Shown here: positions 14,251-22,949 of the stretch, in pieces
Position numbering within the stretch: position 1 is the stretch's first letter
Layout: each line of letters opens with the position of its first letter
Assembly (NCBI GenBank): GCA_019894815.1
Contig: JAGXNU010000006.1
Coordinates: 1 to 24,823 of the forward strand
Direction: 5' to 3'
DNA from: Promethearchaeota archaeon
GTDB taxonomy: Archaea; Asgardarchaeota; Lokiarchaeia; Sigyniarchaeales; SOKP01
Length of the DNA stretch: 24,823 bases
Translations under genes and position numbers: made by a program
Notes under the pieces: model-generated
Told to the model about the DNA's origin: nothing
Database searches by the model: none
The model's input: the letters and a program-made list of their open reading frames with translations, nothing else

Positions 14251-15039
14251 ATGGAAAAAGTTAATGTTTATGATCTAGATGGCAACAAGAAAAATCTAGT
14301 TGATATACCGCATTTGTTCAATGTTAAGCCTCGAAGGGATCTTGTTCAGCTAGCAAGTGAAGTTTCTTCAAGTAGAAATAAACAAATTCAAGGAAGAAAT
14401 AAGAGGGCAGGTTTAAGAAATACCGCTGAAGGTTGGGGGACAGGTCATGGAATGTCAAGAGCCCCGCGTATTAAAGGTTCTGGGTTCCCTACATCTCGAA
14501 ATGTAGGAAGAGTCCCTTTTGCAAAGGGAGGGAGAAGAGCTCACCCAATAAAAACAGATAAAATTGTTGAAAAAAAATTAAACAAAAAAATTAACAAGTT
14601 ATCTATAATTTCTGCGATATCCGCTTCTGGTAATCAAGAATGGGTAAAAAAACGGGGTCATATAATTAAAAATATTCCTGAAATTCCTTTAGTGATCGAT
14701 GATAAAATACAAACAGTTAAGAAAACTAAGTTTCTGTATTCAATCCTTACAGAACTAGGATTAGCAGAAGATTTGTTTCGAGCAAAACAAGGAAAAAAAA
14801 TTAGAGCTGGAAAAGGGAAGAGACGGGGACGAAAATATAAAAATAAGAAGAGCGTCTTAATCGTAATTAAAGAAGATTTCGGAGTAATTAAAGCTTCAAG
14901 AAATATTCCTGGTTTAGATGTTATAAAAATTGAAAACTTGTCAATCGCAAATTTAGCACCTGGAGGGTTGCTAGGGAGATTAAGTTTATGGACCCAGTCC
15001 GCTTTTAGTGAATTAGAAAGGTATGAGGTGTTAGTTTAG
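14251..15039 (+). CDS. rpl4: Large-subunit ribosomal protein uL4
   Basis: The length of 262 residues is standard for archaeal uL4 (L4e). uL4 binds 23S rRNA and its long loop lines the exit tunnel. That loop is evident in the basic Gly-rich part: RNTAEGWGTGHGMSRAPRIK (56-75) and GRVPFAKGGRRAHPIK (86-101). A second basic patch, KQGKKIRAGKGKRRGRKYKNKK, follows near residue 180, and the family's C-terminal LAPGGLLGRLSLWTQSAF is present. It starts 17 nt after uL3, with GTGAT at 14243-14247 before the ATG. It ends 1 nt before the uL23 start, so the three genes form one transcript. Confidence 0.97.
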   Translation: MEKVNVYDLDGNKKNLVDIPHLFNVKPRRDLVQLASEVSSSRNKQIQGRNKRAGLRNTAEGWGTGHGMSRAPRIKGSGFPTSRNVGRVPFAKGGRRAHPIKTDKIVEKKLNKKINKLSIISAISASGNQEWVKKRGHIIKNIPEIPLVIDDKIQTVKKTKFLYSILTELGLAEDLFRAKQGKKIRAGKGKRRGRKYKNKKSVLIVIKEDFGVIKASRNIPGLDVIKIENLSIANLAPGGLLGRLSLWTQSAFSELERYEVLV

Positions 15040-15040
15040 C

Positions 15041-15304
15041 TTGGAGAGTTATTATAAGATTATTCAAAGACCGTTGATAACTGAAAAAACCTTCGATATT
15101 ATTGAGAGGGAAAATAAGTTAGTTTTTATCGTTAATAAAAAAGCTAATAAAAACCAGATAAAGCAAGCAATAGAAAAAATACATAGTGTCAAAGTGATCA
15201 AAGTGAATACAATCATAACACCTAAAGGGGAAAAAAAAGCTTTAATTAAACTCCACCCAAATTATTCTGCTCAGGATATCGCTATCGATTTAGGCATTTT
15301 TTAA
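15041..15304 (+). CDS. rpl23: Large-subunit ribosomal protein uL23
   Basis: The length of 87 residues is typical for archaeal uL23, the protein at the tunnel exit that docks SRP and other factors. The family pattern IIQRPLITEKTFDIIERENKL (8-28) and the basic helix KKANKNQIKQAIEKI are clear, as is VKVIKVNTIITPKGEKKA near the end. The start codon is TTG at 15041, with GAGGTG at 15025-15030 inside the end of uL4 as ribosome binding site. Its end overlaps the 3' end of the convergent unknown gene by 15 nt. In most archaea uL2, uS19 and uL22 follow here; they do not in this window. Confidence 0.95.
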   Translation: MESYYKIIQRPLITEKTFDIIERENKLVFIVNKKANKNQIKQAIEKIHSVKVIKVNTIITPKGEKKALIKLHPNYSAQDIAIDLGIF

Positions 15305-16426
15305 TAAATTTTCTTTGTTCATCTCCAAGAAATCAAGCATAACAAAATCTTTAAAGCTAAGAATTTTTAAATTATCCAACAAACCTACTTCATTAGATTC
15401 AATTAATTTTCTATATTCTTTGTGATTTAAAATTAAAATGAATATGAAATATTGCGAGAAAAATTTTTCTAGTAGTTTTTTAATGTCTTTTAAATTGTAA
15501 TCTTCTAATATTAAAAATAAAAATTTTTCTTCAATAAAAAAAAGATTTGGCTTTAGACAATAATAATCTAAATTGTTCAATTGCAGGTTTTTAACAAATT
15601 GAGTGTTAAACTTAGAGATGTCATGAAAATTAAAATGACTTAATGAAAAAAAGATGTCAGCGTCGTTGTTTATTGTATAAAAATTATCTGAAACATTTAC
15701 TCTCCATAATATACGAAAAATGCTTGATATATTAGGATTTGATTTCTTGAATAGTTCACAATTATAAAGTTGGTTTATTTCTTTATCTATGTTAATGGAA
15801 TTTGAGGCTACATCGTGTTTTATGTCTAAAAAGTACGCATTAGTTACAATTTTCTGACGGTTATTGGTTCTAACATTAAAAACCATATACCCTTTTTGGT
15901 TAAAGTTTTTAAGAGCTTTCAGCAAACTATGTAAGGGAACCATTTGGTTTTTTAGGCTGTCACAATTTATTTGATGAATTTGAATAAATTTTAGATTATC
16001 GCCATACTTTAAAACTAAAGAGTTCGATTGTTTCATTGAATTTGCTCCTCCCTCTATATTATTTGACAAGACGTGTAAAAAATGTCTTTTCAATTTTCGA
16101 TTTCTTAAAAACGATATAGATTTATCAATATTATTTATCTGTTCTTTAATCAAATTAAAGAATTTATCAATATTGCTTCTTTTTTCACCGATAAAGGATA
16201 TAATGATCATAGTTTTTCTTTTTTGAGGGATATTAAGCTGAATAGAATAATAGAATAGATATTTATTTAATAAAAATTCATTAAGAGGTTTAATTATTCT
16301 AAGGAAATTGTCGCATTCAAGAATAGAAAAAGCAATAAGCTTACTATTCTTGTTAATGCTTTTATAATAAATTAAATAACTTTCTAATAAAAATGAAAAC
16401 AACTTAAATTTACCCTTCTTAACCAT
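15290..16426 (-). CDS. Protein of unknown function, convergent with uL23
   Basis: I do not recognise this 378-residue protein. It has no signal peptide and no clear membrane segment, and appears to be a soluble mix of helices and strands rich in Asn, Ile, Leu and Lys. Two similar-looking strand-helix units occur: one near LIAFSILECDNFLRIIK and TMIIISFIGEKRSN, the other near the C-terminal end with LFLILEDYNLKDIKKLLEKF and YFIFILILNHKEY. This could mean a duplicated fold such as a longin or roadblock-like domain, but I cannot establish that. The ATG at 16426 has no obvious ribosome binding site. Its 3' end overlaps uL23 by 15 nt on the opposite strand. It breaks the usual ribosomal gene order. 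Confidence 0.6.
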   Translation of the reverse strand: MVKKGKFKLFSFLLESYLIYYKSINKNSKLIAFSILECDNFLRIIKPLNEFLLNKYLFYYSIQLNIPQKRKTMIIISFIGEKRSNIDKFFNLIKEQINNIDKSISFLRNRKLKRHFLHVLSNNIEGGANSMKQSNSLVLKYGDNLKFIQIHQINCDSLKNQMVPLHSLLKALKNFNQKGYMVFNVRTNNRQKIVTNAYFLDIKHDVASNSINIDKEINQLYNCELFKKSNPNISSIFRILWRVNVSDNFYTINNDADIFFSLSHFNFHDISKFNTQFVKNLQLNNLDYYCLKPNLFFIEEKFLFLILEDYNLKDIKKLLEKFFSQYFIFILILNHKEYRKLIESNEVGLLDNLKILSFKDFVMLDFLEMNKENLLKNA

Positions 16427-16641
16427 TCCAATATTTTTTTAAAAATAATTATAAAAACTTATTATATTTGTTTAGTAGAGTGGAATGATCGCTTTCGCGT
16501 TAACTAAACATAAATAATATTGAAAAAATTAGATGATTTGAGATGTAGATAAAACTATTAACTACCCTTTTTAAAATATATATAATTAAAATTGTTTGTT
16601 ATCATTTTTAATGCTCAAGAAAACATGTCGGATGATTTTAA
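16427..16641. promoter_or_regulatory. Divergent spacer with an 8-bp inverted repeat
   Basis: This 215-nt spacer lies between the unknown minus-strand gene and the GHMP kinase. It carries TGTTTAGT at 16469-16476 and its complement ACTAAACA at 16503-16510, with 26 nt between that are richer in G and C than the surroundings (including GATCGCTTTCGCG). It could be an operator or a small structured RNA. A TATA-like AAAATATATATAA at 16574-16586 is a reasonable promoter for the kinase gene. Confidence 0.35.
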
Positions 16642-17901
16642 ATGTTACAACAGATTCTAGATTTCATAAAAGGATTAAACCCTGATATTTTAATTCAAGC
16701 CCCAGCAAGAATCAACTTAATTAATCCTTTAGATGCTGTTGAAGGCGATTTTTGGATGCCCTCAGCAGCAATCAATGGATTAGATAACCCATTATCTGTT
16801 TTTGTTTATATAAAAAAGAGGGAAATGTTCGGTTCAGTAAAATTTTATTCGAATTTAGAGAGTACTGGTAAATTAAATATTTGTGTTTCAAAAGAAGAAA
16901 AGATCGAAAAGGACTTAAATAACATAAAGAAGAAATCAAAAGGGGAATTTAAGCTCTTCTATGCAAGTATATATAGGTTAATTAAGACAAATTTCAGTTT
17001 TAGTGAGAAATTTGAAAAAGAGAATTTTGAAATTGGAATTATAACAACTATTCCTCTTCAAAGTGGGTTGGGTGGGAGCGCAGCTATAATAATTGGGATT
17101 ATCTATGGCTTGGCAAAATATTTTGGTTTATATAATAACTTTAATTGTCTAAAAACGGGAGAGTTTCCAATAAACAGAGATATTATAGCAGAAATTGCTA
17201 CTAAGGTGGAAGACCAGGATCTTAAAATAACTGCGGGGTATGGAGATCGATATGTAATAGCGAGAGGAGGATTAGGGTTTTGCTCCTACTTTGGAAAAAT
17301 TTCTCATAAGAAAATTTCATTGGAACCTTTAGCAGTATACGACAGGATCGATTTAACATACAACATAAAAAGTTTACCAATAATAATCTGTTTTTCAGGT
17401 GTATCTCATGAAAGTGGAGCGGTTCATGAAAAATTGAGGAGATATTATTTGGATGGGGATCCCATAATCATAGATGATTATCAATATCTTGCAGAGATTT
17501 CTTGGAAATCACGTTTTGCTTTGATGAAACATGATTGGAAACAATTGGGAGATTATTTCAAGGAAAATACAGCCATTATGAATAAAATGATGAGACATGT
17601 TGGGTTCTTGCATGGAATTGGGTTGCATAATAATATTTTAATACGTTTAATTGAACACAACTCAGATGTTTTTGCTGCAAAATTAACGGGAGCTGGTGGT
17701 GGAGGATCGATATTTGCTCTCGTAAAACCTGATCAAATCGATACTGTTTTATTGAGCTGGAAGGAAGAATTGAATAAAATAATTAATAGCGAGGAATATT
17801 ACTTGTCTCTTTTTCCAGAGTGTCCCTTAGAAGCAAGGGATCAATTAAAGAATGCTCAATTTTTTAAAATTAAAATAGTTCCCGGAGTGAAAAAGTTATA
17901 A
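16642..17901 (+). CDS. GHMP-family sugar kinase
   Basis: This is an ATP-dependent small-molecule kinase of 419 residues. Three GHMP motifs are present: APARINLINPLD at 20-31, the ATP-binding glycine loop PLQSGLGGSAA at 138-148, and the C-terminal LTGAGGGG at 348-355. The segment ITAGYGDRYVIARGGLGF (from 196) resembles the TAGLQDRVxxxYGG region of glucuronokinase-like and sugar-1-kinase members, with Asp202-Arg203 at the conserved position. This points to a sugar substrate more than mevalonate or homoserine. Motif 1 usually reads ...NLIGEHTD, and here INPLD lacks the His. Neighbours give no pathway, so the substrate is left open. The ATG at 16642 has a weak upstream region without a ribosome binding site. 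Confidence 0.85.
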   Translation: MLQQILDFIKGLNPDILIQAPARINLINPLDAVEGDFWMPSAAINGLDNPLSVFVYIKKREMFGSVKFYSNLESTGKLNICVSKEEKIEKDLNNIKKKSKGEFKLFYASIYRLIKTNFSFSEKFEKENFEIGIITTIPLQSGLGGSAAIIIGIIYGLAKYFGLYNNFNCLKTGEFPINRDIIAEIATKVEDQDLKITAGYGDRYVIARGGLGFCSYFGKISHKKISLEPLAVYDRIDLTYNIKSLPIIICFSGVSHESGAVHEKLRRYYLDGDPIIIDDYQYLAEISWKSRFALMKHDWKQLGDYFKENTAIMNKMMRHVGFLHGIGLHNNILIRLIEHNSDVFAAKLTGAGGGGSIFALVKPDQIDTVLLSWKEELNKIINSEEYYLSLFPECPLEARDQLKNAQFFKIKIVPGVKKL

Positions 17902-17945
17902 TTTATTGAATATATAAATAATTAATATAACATTGGAGATTTTTA

Positions 17946-18140
17946 TTGAGTAAATACGAAAGATACAAAAAACAATCAGTAGAATATATTTATCCTCATA
18001 AACATTGTAAGAAATGTGATAAAATGATTGAAGAGGGTATCACTTATTGTTCTGAATGCTATAATCTTCTACAAGATAAAAAGAAGAAGAAATGGTACAA
18101 GTTTAAAAAGAAAAAAGAAATAACTGAAGAATCAGAATAA
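17946..18140 (+). CDS. Small zinc-ribbon protein (DUF2116-like)
   Basis: The protein has 64 residues. The YIYPHKHCKKCDKMIEEGITYCSECY stretch (two parts, 14-24 and 25-39) carries C21-x2-C24 and C35-x2-C38, a compact zinc-binding knuckle pair. The pattern P-H-K-H-C-x2-C followed by CSxxC is known from archaeal DUF2116 proteins. Those usually end in a membrane helix, while this one ends in a strongly basic stretch (KKKKKWYKFKKKK) and an acidic tip, so it is probably soluble or nucleic-acid associated. The start is TTG at 17946, with GGAG at 17935-17938 as ribosome binding site. It lies 44 nt after the sugar kinase. Confidence 0.7.
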   Translation: MSKYERYKKQSVEYIYPHKHCKKCDKMIEEGITYCSECYNLLQDKKKKKWYKFKKKKEITEESE

Positions 18141-18160
18141 AGAATTATTATAATTCGCTA

Positions 18161-19873
18161 TTATAATAATTGATTTAATCTCTCCGTCAACCAAGATTTT
18201 TCTAGCATTTGAATAAAGGGCCCTAGTCTTGGTCCAGATTTCGATCCTAAAAGGATAAGATAGAGGGCTTCAAACATTTTCTTTGGTGGAATTTCTAAAT
18301 CCTTTTTAGCTATAGTAAATATTTTATTTTGAATTGAATCGGCATCAAGATAATCGTTATCAGCTAAATAATCTCTGAATTTTTTTAATCCATTAATTTG
18401 GTCATTGGATAAATTATTTTTGAGTTTCTTATCAATTGTTTCAGGAATTGTAAAAATCTCAATTTTATTTAATATGTTTCTTATAGCTTTTTGATCATTT
18501 AAACTATCCATATATAACTTAATCTCATTAAGCCAGTTTTCTGTTCTTTTTAATATAGCTTTAAATTCTTCAAATGATATCAAACATTCATCATTTAAAG
18601 TTCTCATGGATGAAATAGCTTTCTCATACAATTTGTTTAAGCTTAAAATATTTTGCACTTGAGAGAAAAAAATTAATAGTTTTAGAGGAATTTTGCATGG
18701 TTTATGAATAGGTACGTTGTTAATCTTAGTTAAGGGGTAAAGGTAATTAAAAAAATCAAATTCTTCTTTGGATTCGGCTTTTTCAATCCCATAAAAAAGA
18801 TTTTCCATTTTTTCGTAATAATCGTAGTATTGAGGTATTTCTTCCATCCTCAGAGAAATGTGTTTCATTGGATTTGTTCTTAATATCAACATTCGGTAAA
18901 GTTCTGGATCAGCTAAATCCATATATTTTTTAGGAGTAAAAACAATACCTTTAGAGGTTTTCATATCTTGATTGGCTAATCTTACCCATTCATATGGAAG
19001 TGTAATTGGACCTTCATAACCATAAACTTCTTGACAAATTTCTATCCCAGTGTCGTATGCTCCTCCTTTTACGCTATGATCTTTACCGGCAGGCTCACAA
19101 GTTGTATTAAATAAGGTCCATTTTGCAGGCCAATCGACTCTCCAATTTAACTTTAATTTACCACTATAAATTGATTTTTTTCCTTTATATCCACATCCAG
19201 GGCACTTGTATATTACCTCTCGTTCTTTTTTTAGATACTTGATAACCCTATTTGGCTGAATGGTTCCATCTGTGGCTTTATATTGTATTTTATTGCATTG
19301 ATCACAGATAACCATGGCAGGTATCGATGATTTTTGCATCTCAATAAATAATCGCTTTCGTTCGCCATCCAATGTTGGTAAAATATATTTTTTTAAAATT
19401 TCCTTGATTTTATCAGTATTCTCAAGAGCAACTCTTATTTTTTCTTGCATCTCTCTTTTTTGATACAAATCATAGGTCCAGATAATTTCATTTTTTATTC
19501 CAAAGTATTCGAATGTTGATATTAATTCATTTCCAAAATGACGAGCATAGCTTTCACACCCGCAATCTTCAAAAGGACAAGGTATAAGAGCAAAAGGTTT
19601 ACCTAAATAATTCTCTTGATAATCTGTATCTATGTAATCTGGAAATCTTTTAGCAGCATCAAAATCGTCTATGAATAAATAAGAAGAGACTTTACTGCCT
19701 TTTTTCTCAAAAATTATTCTTAGAGCATCGCAAATGATGATCTCTCTTAAAATTCCTATGTGTACATGCCCTGAGGGGGTTTTACCCGTGGAAAAAGTAA
19801 ATTCTGTTAATTTTCTTTTCGATATTTCTTCCACTGTCTCTTCTAGCCAGTGAGTGAACACTTTATTTATCAA
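18161..19873 (-). CDS. lysS: Class I lysyl-tRNA synthetase
   Basis: This enzyme charges tRNA-Lys with lysine. The class I form is typical of many archaea and a few bacteria, unrelated to the class II enzyme. The length of 570 fits. The HIGH-type motif is PSGHVHIG at 33-40. The KMSKS-type motif is MKTSKG at 304-309. A zinc-binding insertion shows C190-x2-C193 and C224-x2-C227. The conserved KDHSVKGGAYDTG stretch lies between. The C-terminal helical anticodon-binding part (about 340-570) is less conserved. The start codon is TTG (19873-19871); GTGA at 19880-19883 on the minus strand supports it. It is divergent from ABCE1, with an 86-nt shared spacer. Confidence 0.96.
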   Translation of the reverse strand: MINKVFTHWLEETVEEISKRKLTEFTFSTGKTPSGHVHIGILREIIICDALRIIFEKKGSKVSSYLFIDDFDAAKRFPDYIDTDYQENYLGKPFALIPCPFEDCGCESYARHFGNELISTFEYFGIKNEIIWTYDLYQKREMQEKIRVALENTDKIKEILKKYILPTLDGERKRLFIEMQKSSIPAMVICDQCNKIQYKATDGTIQPNRVIKYLKKEREVIYKCPGCGYKGKKSIYSGKLKLNWRVDWPAKWTLFNTTCEPAGKDHSVKGGAYDTGIEICQEVYGYEGPITLPYEWVRLANQDMKTSKGIVFTPKKYMDLADPELYRMLILRTNPMKHISLRMEEIPQYYDYYEKMENLFYGIEKAESKEEFDFFNYLYPLTKINNVPIHKPCKIPLKLLIFFSQVQNILSLNKLYEKAISSMRTLNDECLISFEEFKAILKRTENWLNEIKLYMDSLNDQKAIRNILNKIEIFTIPETIDKKLKNNLSNDQINGLKKFRDYLADNDYLDADSIQNKIFTIAKKDLEIPPKKMFEALYLILLGSKSGPRLGPFIQMLEKSWLTERLNQLL

Positions 19874-19947
19874 TTATTTTCACTACTTAACAAAACCTTA
19901 ACTGAGTAAATCATAAAAATTATTTATCATTTTTCATTTTAAACAGT

Positions 19948-19952
19948 GGTGA
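19948..19952 (+). promoter_or_regulatory. GGTGA ribosome binding site of ABCE1
   Basis: GGTGA lies 7 nt before TTG 19960 and decides the start: the encoded MRIAVLNKDRC matches the normal N-terminus of the family, in which the first iron-sulfur cysteine comes near residue 11. Confidence 0.6.
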
Positions 19953-19959
19953 AATAGTA

Positions 19960-21768
19960 TTGAGAATAGCCGTACTTAATAAAGATCGCTGCAAGCCTGA
20001 TAAATGTAGTCCTTTTGGTGAAAAACCATGTATAAAATACTGTCCTAAGGTAAGAACAGGAGATAAAACAATAGTATTAAGCCTTGATGGGAAACATGTT
20101 GAAATTACTGAAAGTCTATGCACTGGATGCGGCATCTGCATAAAGAAATGTCCATTTAATGCGATAAGCATTATAAACTTGCCAGATCCCTTGAAAAATC
20201 AGATAACTTATCGATTCGGTCCCGATCAATTCTCTTTATTTCGAATGGCAATTCCTAAGAAAGGAAAAGTTTTAGGATTAATTGGTCAAAATGGAATTGG
20301 AAAAAGTACGATGTTATCAATTCTTTCAGGAAATCTGAAAATGAATTTGGGGAAATTTAATGAAGATTCTCCTGATAACGATGCCATTATTAATTTTTTT
20401 AAAGGTTCAGAACTACAACAGTATTTCTTAGAATTATTTAATAAAAAATTAAGAGTTGTTCATAAACCTCAAAATATTAACCTTATTCCTAAACATGTGG
20501 CTGGTAAGGTTTATGATCTCCTTAAAAAGAATGATGTGAATGATCTTTTAGATAAAGCCGTTGAAGAATTAAATCTTAATGGGATTCTTGATAGAAAAAT
20601 ATCTGTTCTCTCCGGAGGAGAGGTTCAAAGAGTAGCAATTGCTGCTGCTTATTTGAAGGATGCTGATGTATATCTTATAGATGAGCCTAGTTCTTACTTA
20701 GATGTTAGTGAAAGAATAAATATGGCTAAATTGATCAGAAGCCTTAGTGACGACAATAAAACTATAGTAGTTGTAGAGCATGATTTAGCGATATTAGATT
20801 ATTTAAGCGATTATATATCCTTATTTTATGGAGTTCCTGGAGCGTATGGTATTATATCCCATCCGCAAGGTGTAAGAGTGGGAATTAACATCTATTTGAA
20901 TGGATATATTAAAGATGAAAATGTAAGAATTAGGGATGAACCTATTCAATTTCACGAAAGGCCCCCAATTAATTCTTTATTTGATACCGGTGCGAGCATT
21001 TTTTCTTATGAAAATTTAGAAAAAACTCTTGGTGACTTCCACTTGACAGTAACAGGGAGTGAAGTCCATGCCGGCGAAATTCTAGGGATTCTTGGGCCCA
21101 ACGGAATTGGAAAGTCTACATTTATAAATTTAATTGCTAATAAAATCGTATCCGATAATAAAATTAATGATTTTGAGGAAAATAAGCTAAAAGTTTCTTT
21201 AAAACCTCAATATATTAAAATTAATGAATCTAAAGCAGTTTCTGACACATTAACTAAAATCAGAATGGCTCCTTATTTTAGTCAATCGTATAAAAAACGA
21301 TTAATAAACAGCCTTCAACTCGAAAATATTAAAAATAGAAAAATGTCTGAACTAAGTGGAGGTGAATTACAGCGGGTAACAATTGCAGACTGTCTGTCTA
21401 CTGAAGCTGATATTTATTTATTAGACGAACCATCTGCATTTTTAGATATAGAAATGAGATTAACAGTAGCACAGTTATTACGAAAATCAATAGAAGAATT
21501 GAAAAAATCAGCGTTCATTGTAGAACATGATATCATAACTCAAGATTTTATAGCAGACTCGATCTTAGTATTTGAAGGAACTCCAGGTATAGAAGGAAGA
21601 GCACTCGCCCCTTTAAATTTAAGGGATGGGTTTAATTTATTTTTGAAAATGATGGGAATCACTTTTAGAAGAGAAAAAGAAACTAAAAGGCCTCGAGTTA
21701 ATAAGATAGGTAGTACAAAAGATACTTATCAAAAAAGAATCAACGAATATTACTACATTCCTAAATAA
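19960..21768 (+). CDS. abce1: Ribosome recycling ATPase ABCE1 (Rli1)
   Basis: ABCE1 splits post-termination ribosomes into subunits in archaea and eukaryotes. The 602-residue protein has the full layout. The N-terminal iron-sulfur domain has eight cysteines (11, 16, 24, 28, 54, 57, 60, 64) for two 4Fe-4S clusters. NBD1 has Walker A GQNGIGKST at 109-117, signature LSGGEVQR around 217-224, and a Walker B ending in DEPSSYLD. NBD2 has GPNGIGKST at 379-387, LSGGELQR at 465-472, and DEPSAFLD. The helix-loop-helix and hinge regions lie between and after. No frameshift or missing residue is seen. The start is TTG, supported by GGTGA. Its divergent pairing with lysyl-tRNA synthetase is a translation gene context. 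Confidence 0.97.
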   Translation: MRIAVLNKDRCKPDKCSPFGEKPCIKYCPKVRTGDKTIVLSLDGKHVEITESLCTGCGICIKKCPFNAISIINLPDPLKNQITYRFGPDQFSLFRMAIPKKGKVLGLIGQNGIGKSTMLSILSGNLKMNLGKFNEDSPDNDAIINFFKGSELQQYFLELFNKKLRVVHKPQNINLIPKHVAGKVYDLLKKNDVNDLLDKAVEELNLNGILDRKISVLSGGEVQRVAIAAAYLKDADVYLIDEPSSYLDVSERINMAKLIRSLSDDNKTIVVVEHDLAILDYLSDYISLFYGVPGAYGIISHPQGVRVGINIYLNGYIKDENVRIRDEPIQFHERPPINSLFDTGASIFSYENLEKTLGDFHLTVTGSEVHAGEILGILGPNGIGKSTFINLIANKIVSDNKINDFEENKLKVSLKPQYIKINESKAVSDTLTKIRMAPYFSQSYKKRLINSLQLENIKNRKMSELSGGELQRVTIADCLSTEADIYLLDEPSAFLDIEMRLTVAQLLRKSIEELKKSAFIVEHDIITQDFIADSILVFEGTPGIEGRALAPLNLRDGFNLFLKMMGITFRREKETKRPRVNKIGSTKDTYQKRINEYYYIPK

Positions 21769-21775
21769 AAAATTT

Positions 21776-21792
21776 GGAATTTATAAATTTCC
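21776..21792 (+). terminator. Short inverted repeat after ABCE1
   Basis: GGAATTTATAAATTTCC starts 7 nt after the ABCE1 stop and is partly self-complementary, followed within 30 nt by a T-rich CTATTTTTCC. It may mark the transcript end, but the pairing is AT-only in the middle and the call is weak. Confidence 0.25.
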
Positions 21793-22034
21793 TAAAGTTG
21801 TTTACTCCTATTTTTCCATTGGAAATTGTTTATACTTAAGAGATAAAAAGCTAAAATTAAATTGTTAATAATTGAATTTAAATATTAATAAATAATTTAA
21901 AACTGGGGCTTGTTTAATTATAATATACATATTTTTCTTTTTATTGTTTAATTTTTAAATTTGGAGTGGAAATGTTGGAGTTATTGTCTTTTATTAAACC
22001 ATTAATTTCGTTTATAATAAAAAAAAAAAGATAT

Positions 22035-22289
22035 TTACTCTTTAACTTTCCAAAAAACTAACGGTCTACCTCTCATTCCATTGTTTCTTGTAAATTTTTC
22101 GATAAGTTTTCTTTTTTGTAGCTTTAATAGATTATCATAAATAGTAGTTCGAGGGCTATTTAGTATTTTCACTAAATCTCTTCGAGTAATCGGTCCACTA
22201 TTTCTTAGTTTATTGATCAAATTACTCTGAATTGGAGTCATATACTCTTTTGAATTAAATTTGCTGTCATTTATAACCTTACTTACCAT
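22035..22289 (-). CDS. Winged-helix transcription regulator
   Basis: This 84-residue protein is essentially one MarR/TrmB-like winged helix. A helix around IQSNLINKLRNSG (20-32) is followed by the helix-turn-helix ITRRDLVKILNSPRTTIYDNLLKLQKRKLI. The wing carries basic RNNGMRGRPLVFWKV. No sensor domain or metal ligands are present. A strong ribosome binding site GGAGGA (minus strand, 22302-22297) precedes the ATG by 7 nt. It is divergent from the ribbon-helix-helix gene across about 220 nt, so it may control that shared region. The target is unknown. Confidence 0.75.
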   Translation of the reverse strand: MVSKVINDSKFNSKEYMTPIQSNLINKLRNSGPITRRDLVKILNSPRTTIYDNLLKLQKRKLIEKFTRNNGMRGRPLVFWKVKE

Positions 22290-22512
22290 AATTTATTCCT
22301 CCTTTTTTTATTTTATTTTTCTCCATTACGTTAATTTATTCGACAATTTCTCGACATTTTAACTTATGAGACAGTGCCTATTGTTATAATATATTATAGT
22401 ACCGAGTTTTATATAAAGATGCTTATTTATGCATTATTATCATCAATAAACATAAACTTAAAAGCAACAGAATTATTTAATATTTGTAAAATAAAGCTAA
22501 ACCAATGTTAAA
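22290..22512. promoter_or_regulatory. Divergent spacer between two regulator genes
   Basis: The spacer has a TATA-like TTTATATAA at 22409-22417 and other AT-rich stretches (TATAATATATTATAG around 22385-22399). Either could serve one of the two divergent regulator genes. I saw no clear long inverted repeat or operator. Confidence 0.35.
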
Positions 22513-22887
22513 ATGACTGAAACTACACGGACAACGGTAACTTTAAGTCGAATAAGTATGAATCAAGTCAAAGAATTAGTAGGGGTTTTTGGAAGTACTC
22601 CTGCTTCGGTAATTAGCAGAATTGTGGAACATTTTTTTGATTACGGTAGATTTGACGATGTTATAGAAAAAATGAAGGCAAAAAAGAGAGAATTATTCCC
22701 ACCTGATGATGCAGTAATTAACGAAAAAATAATGAATTTATTTAAAGGAGCTAATAAAATTCCTTTTGATGATTTTATAAATTTCCTTCAAGTCGAAAAA
22801 AAGTTGGTTTTGGAGAATATTCATATATGGACAGAAAAATATAATATTAAGATCATAAAAAACCTTGTTATAAAAGATCTGGAATAA
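22513..22887 (+). CDS. Ribbon-helix-helix-like DNA-binding protein
   Basis: A protein of 124 residues. The N-terminal part fits a ribbon-helix-helix fold: a beta strand TRTTVTLSRI (5-14), helix MNQVKELVGVFG and second helix TPASVISRIVEHFFDYG. Such proteins bind DNA as dimers through the strand. The C-terminal half has a second helical region (PFDDFINFLQVEKKLVLENIHIW) that may be a partner or oligomer domain; I do not recognise it. There is no toxin gene next to it, so an antitoxin role is not supported. The ATG has no clear ribosome binding site. It is divergent from the winged-helix regulator. Confidence 0.6.
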   Translation: MTETTRTTVTLSRISMNQVKELVGVFGSTPASVISRIVEHFFDYGRFDDVIEKMKAKKRELFPPDDAVINEKIMNLFKGANKIPFDDFINFLQVEKKLVLENIHIWTEKYNIKIIKNLVIKDLE

Positions 22888-22949
22888 AATCTATCCGTTC
22901 TTCTTTAGGATACACAATTTAAAAACTTAAATTTCATGATTTAAAGAAA

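Noticed and set aside
19920..20171. Minus-strand frame opposite the ABCE1 iron-sulfur domain
   Set aside because: It overlaps conserved ABCE1 cysteine motifs on the other strand and has no own ribosome binding site or family pattern.
22017..22031. Poly-A tract next to the winged-helix gene as a mobile-element scar
   Set aside because: There is no flanking duplication or transposase remnant; on the minus strand it is more simply a U-tract after the gene end.
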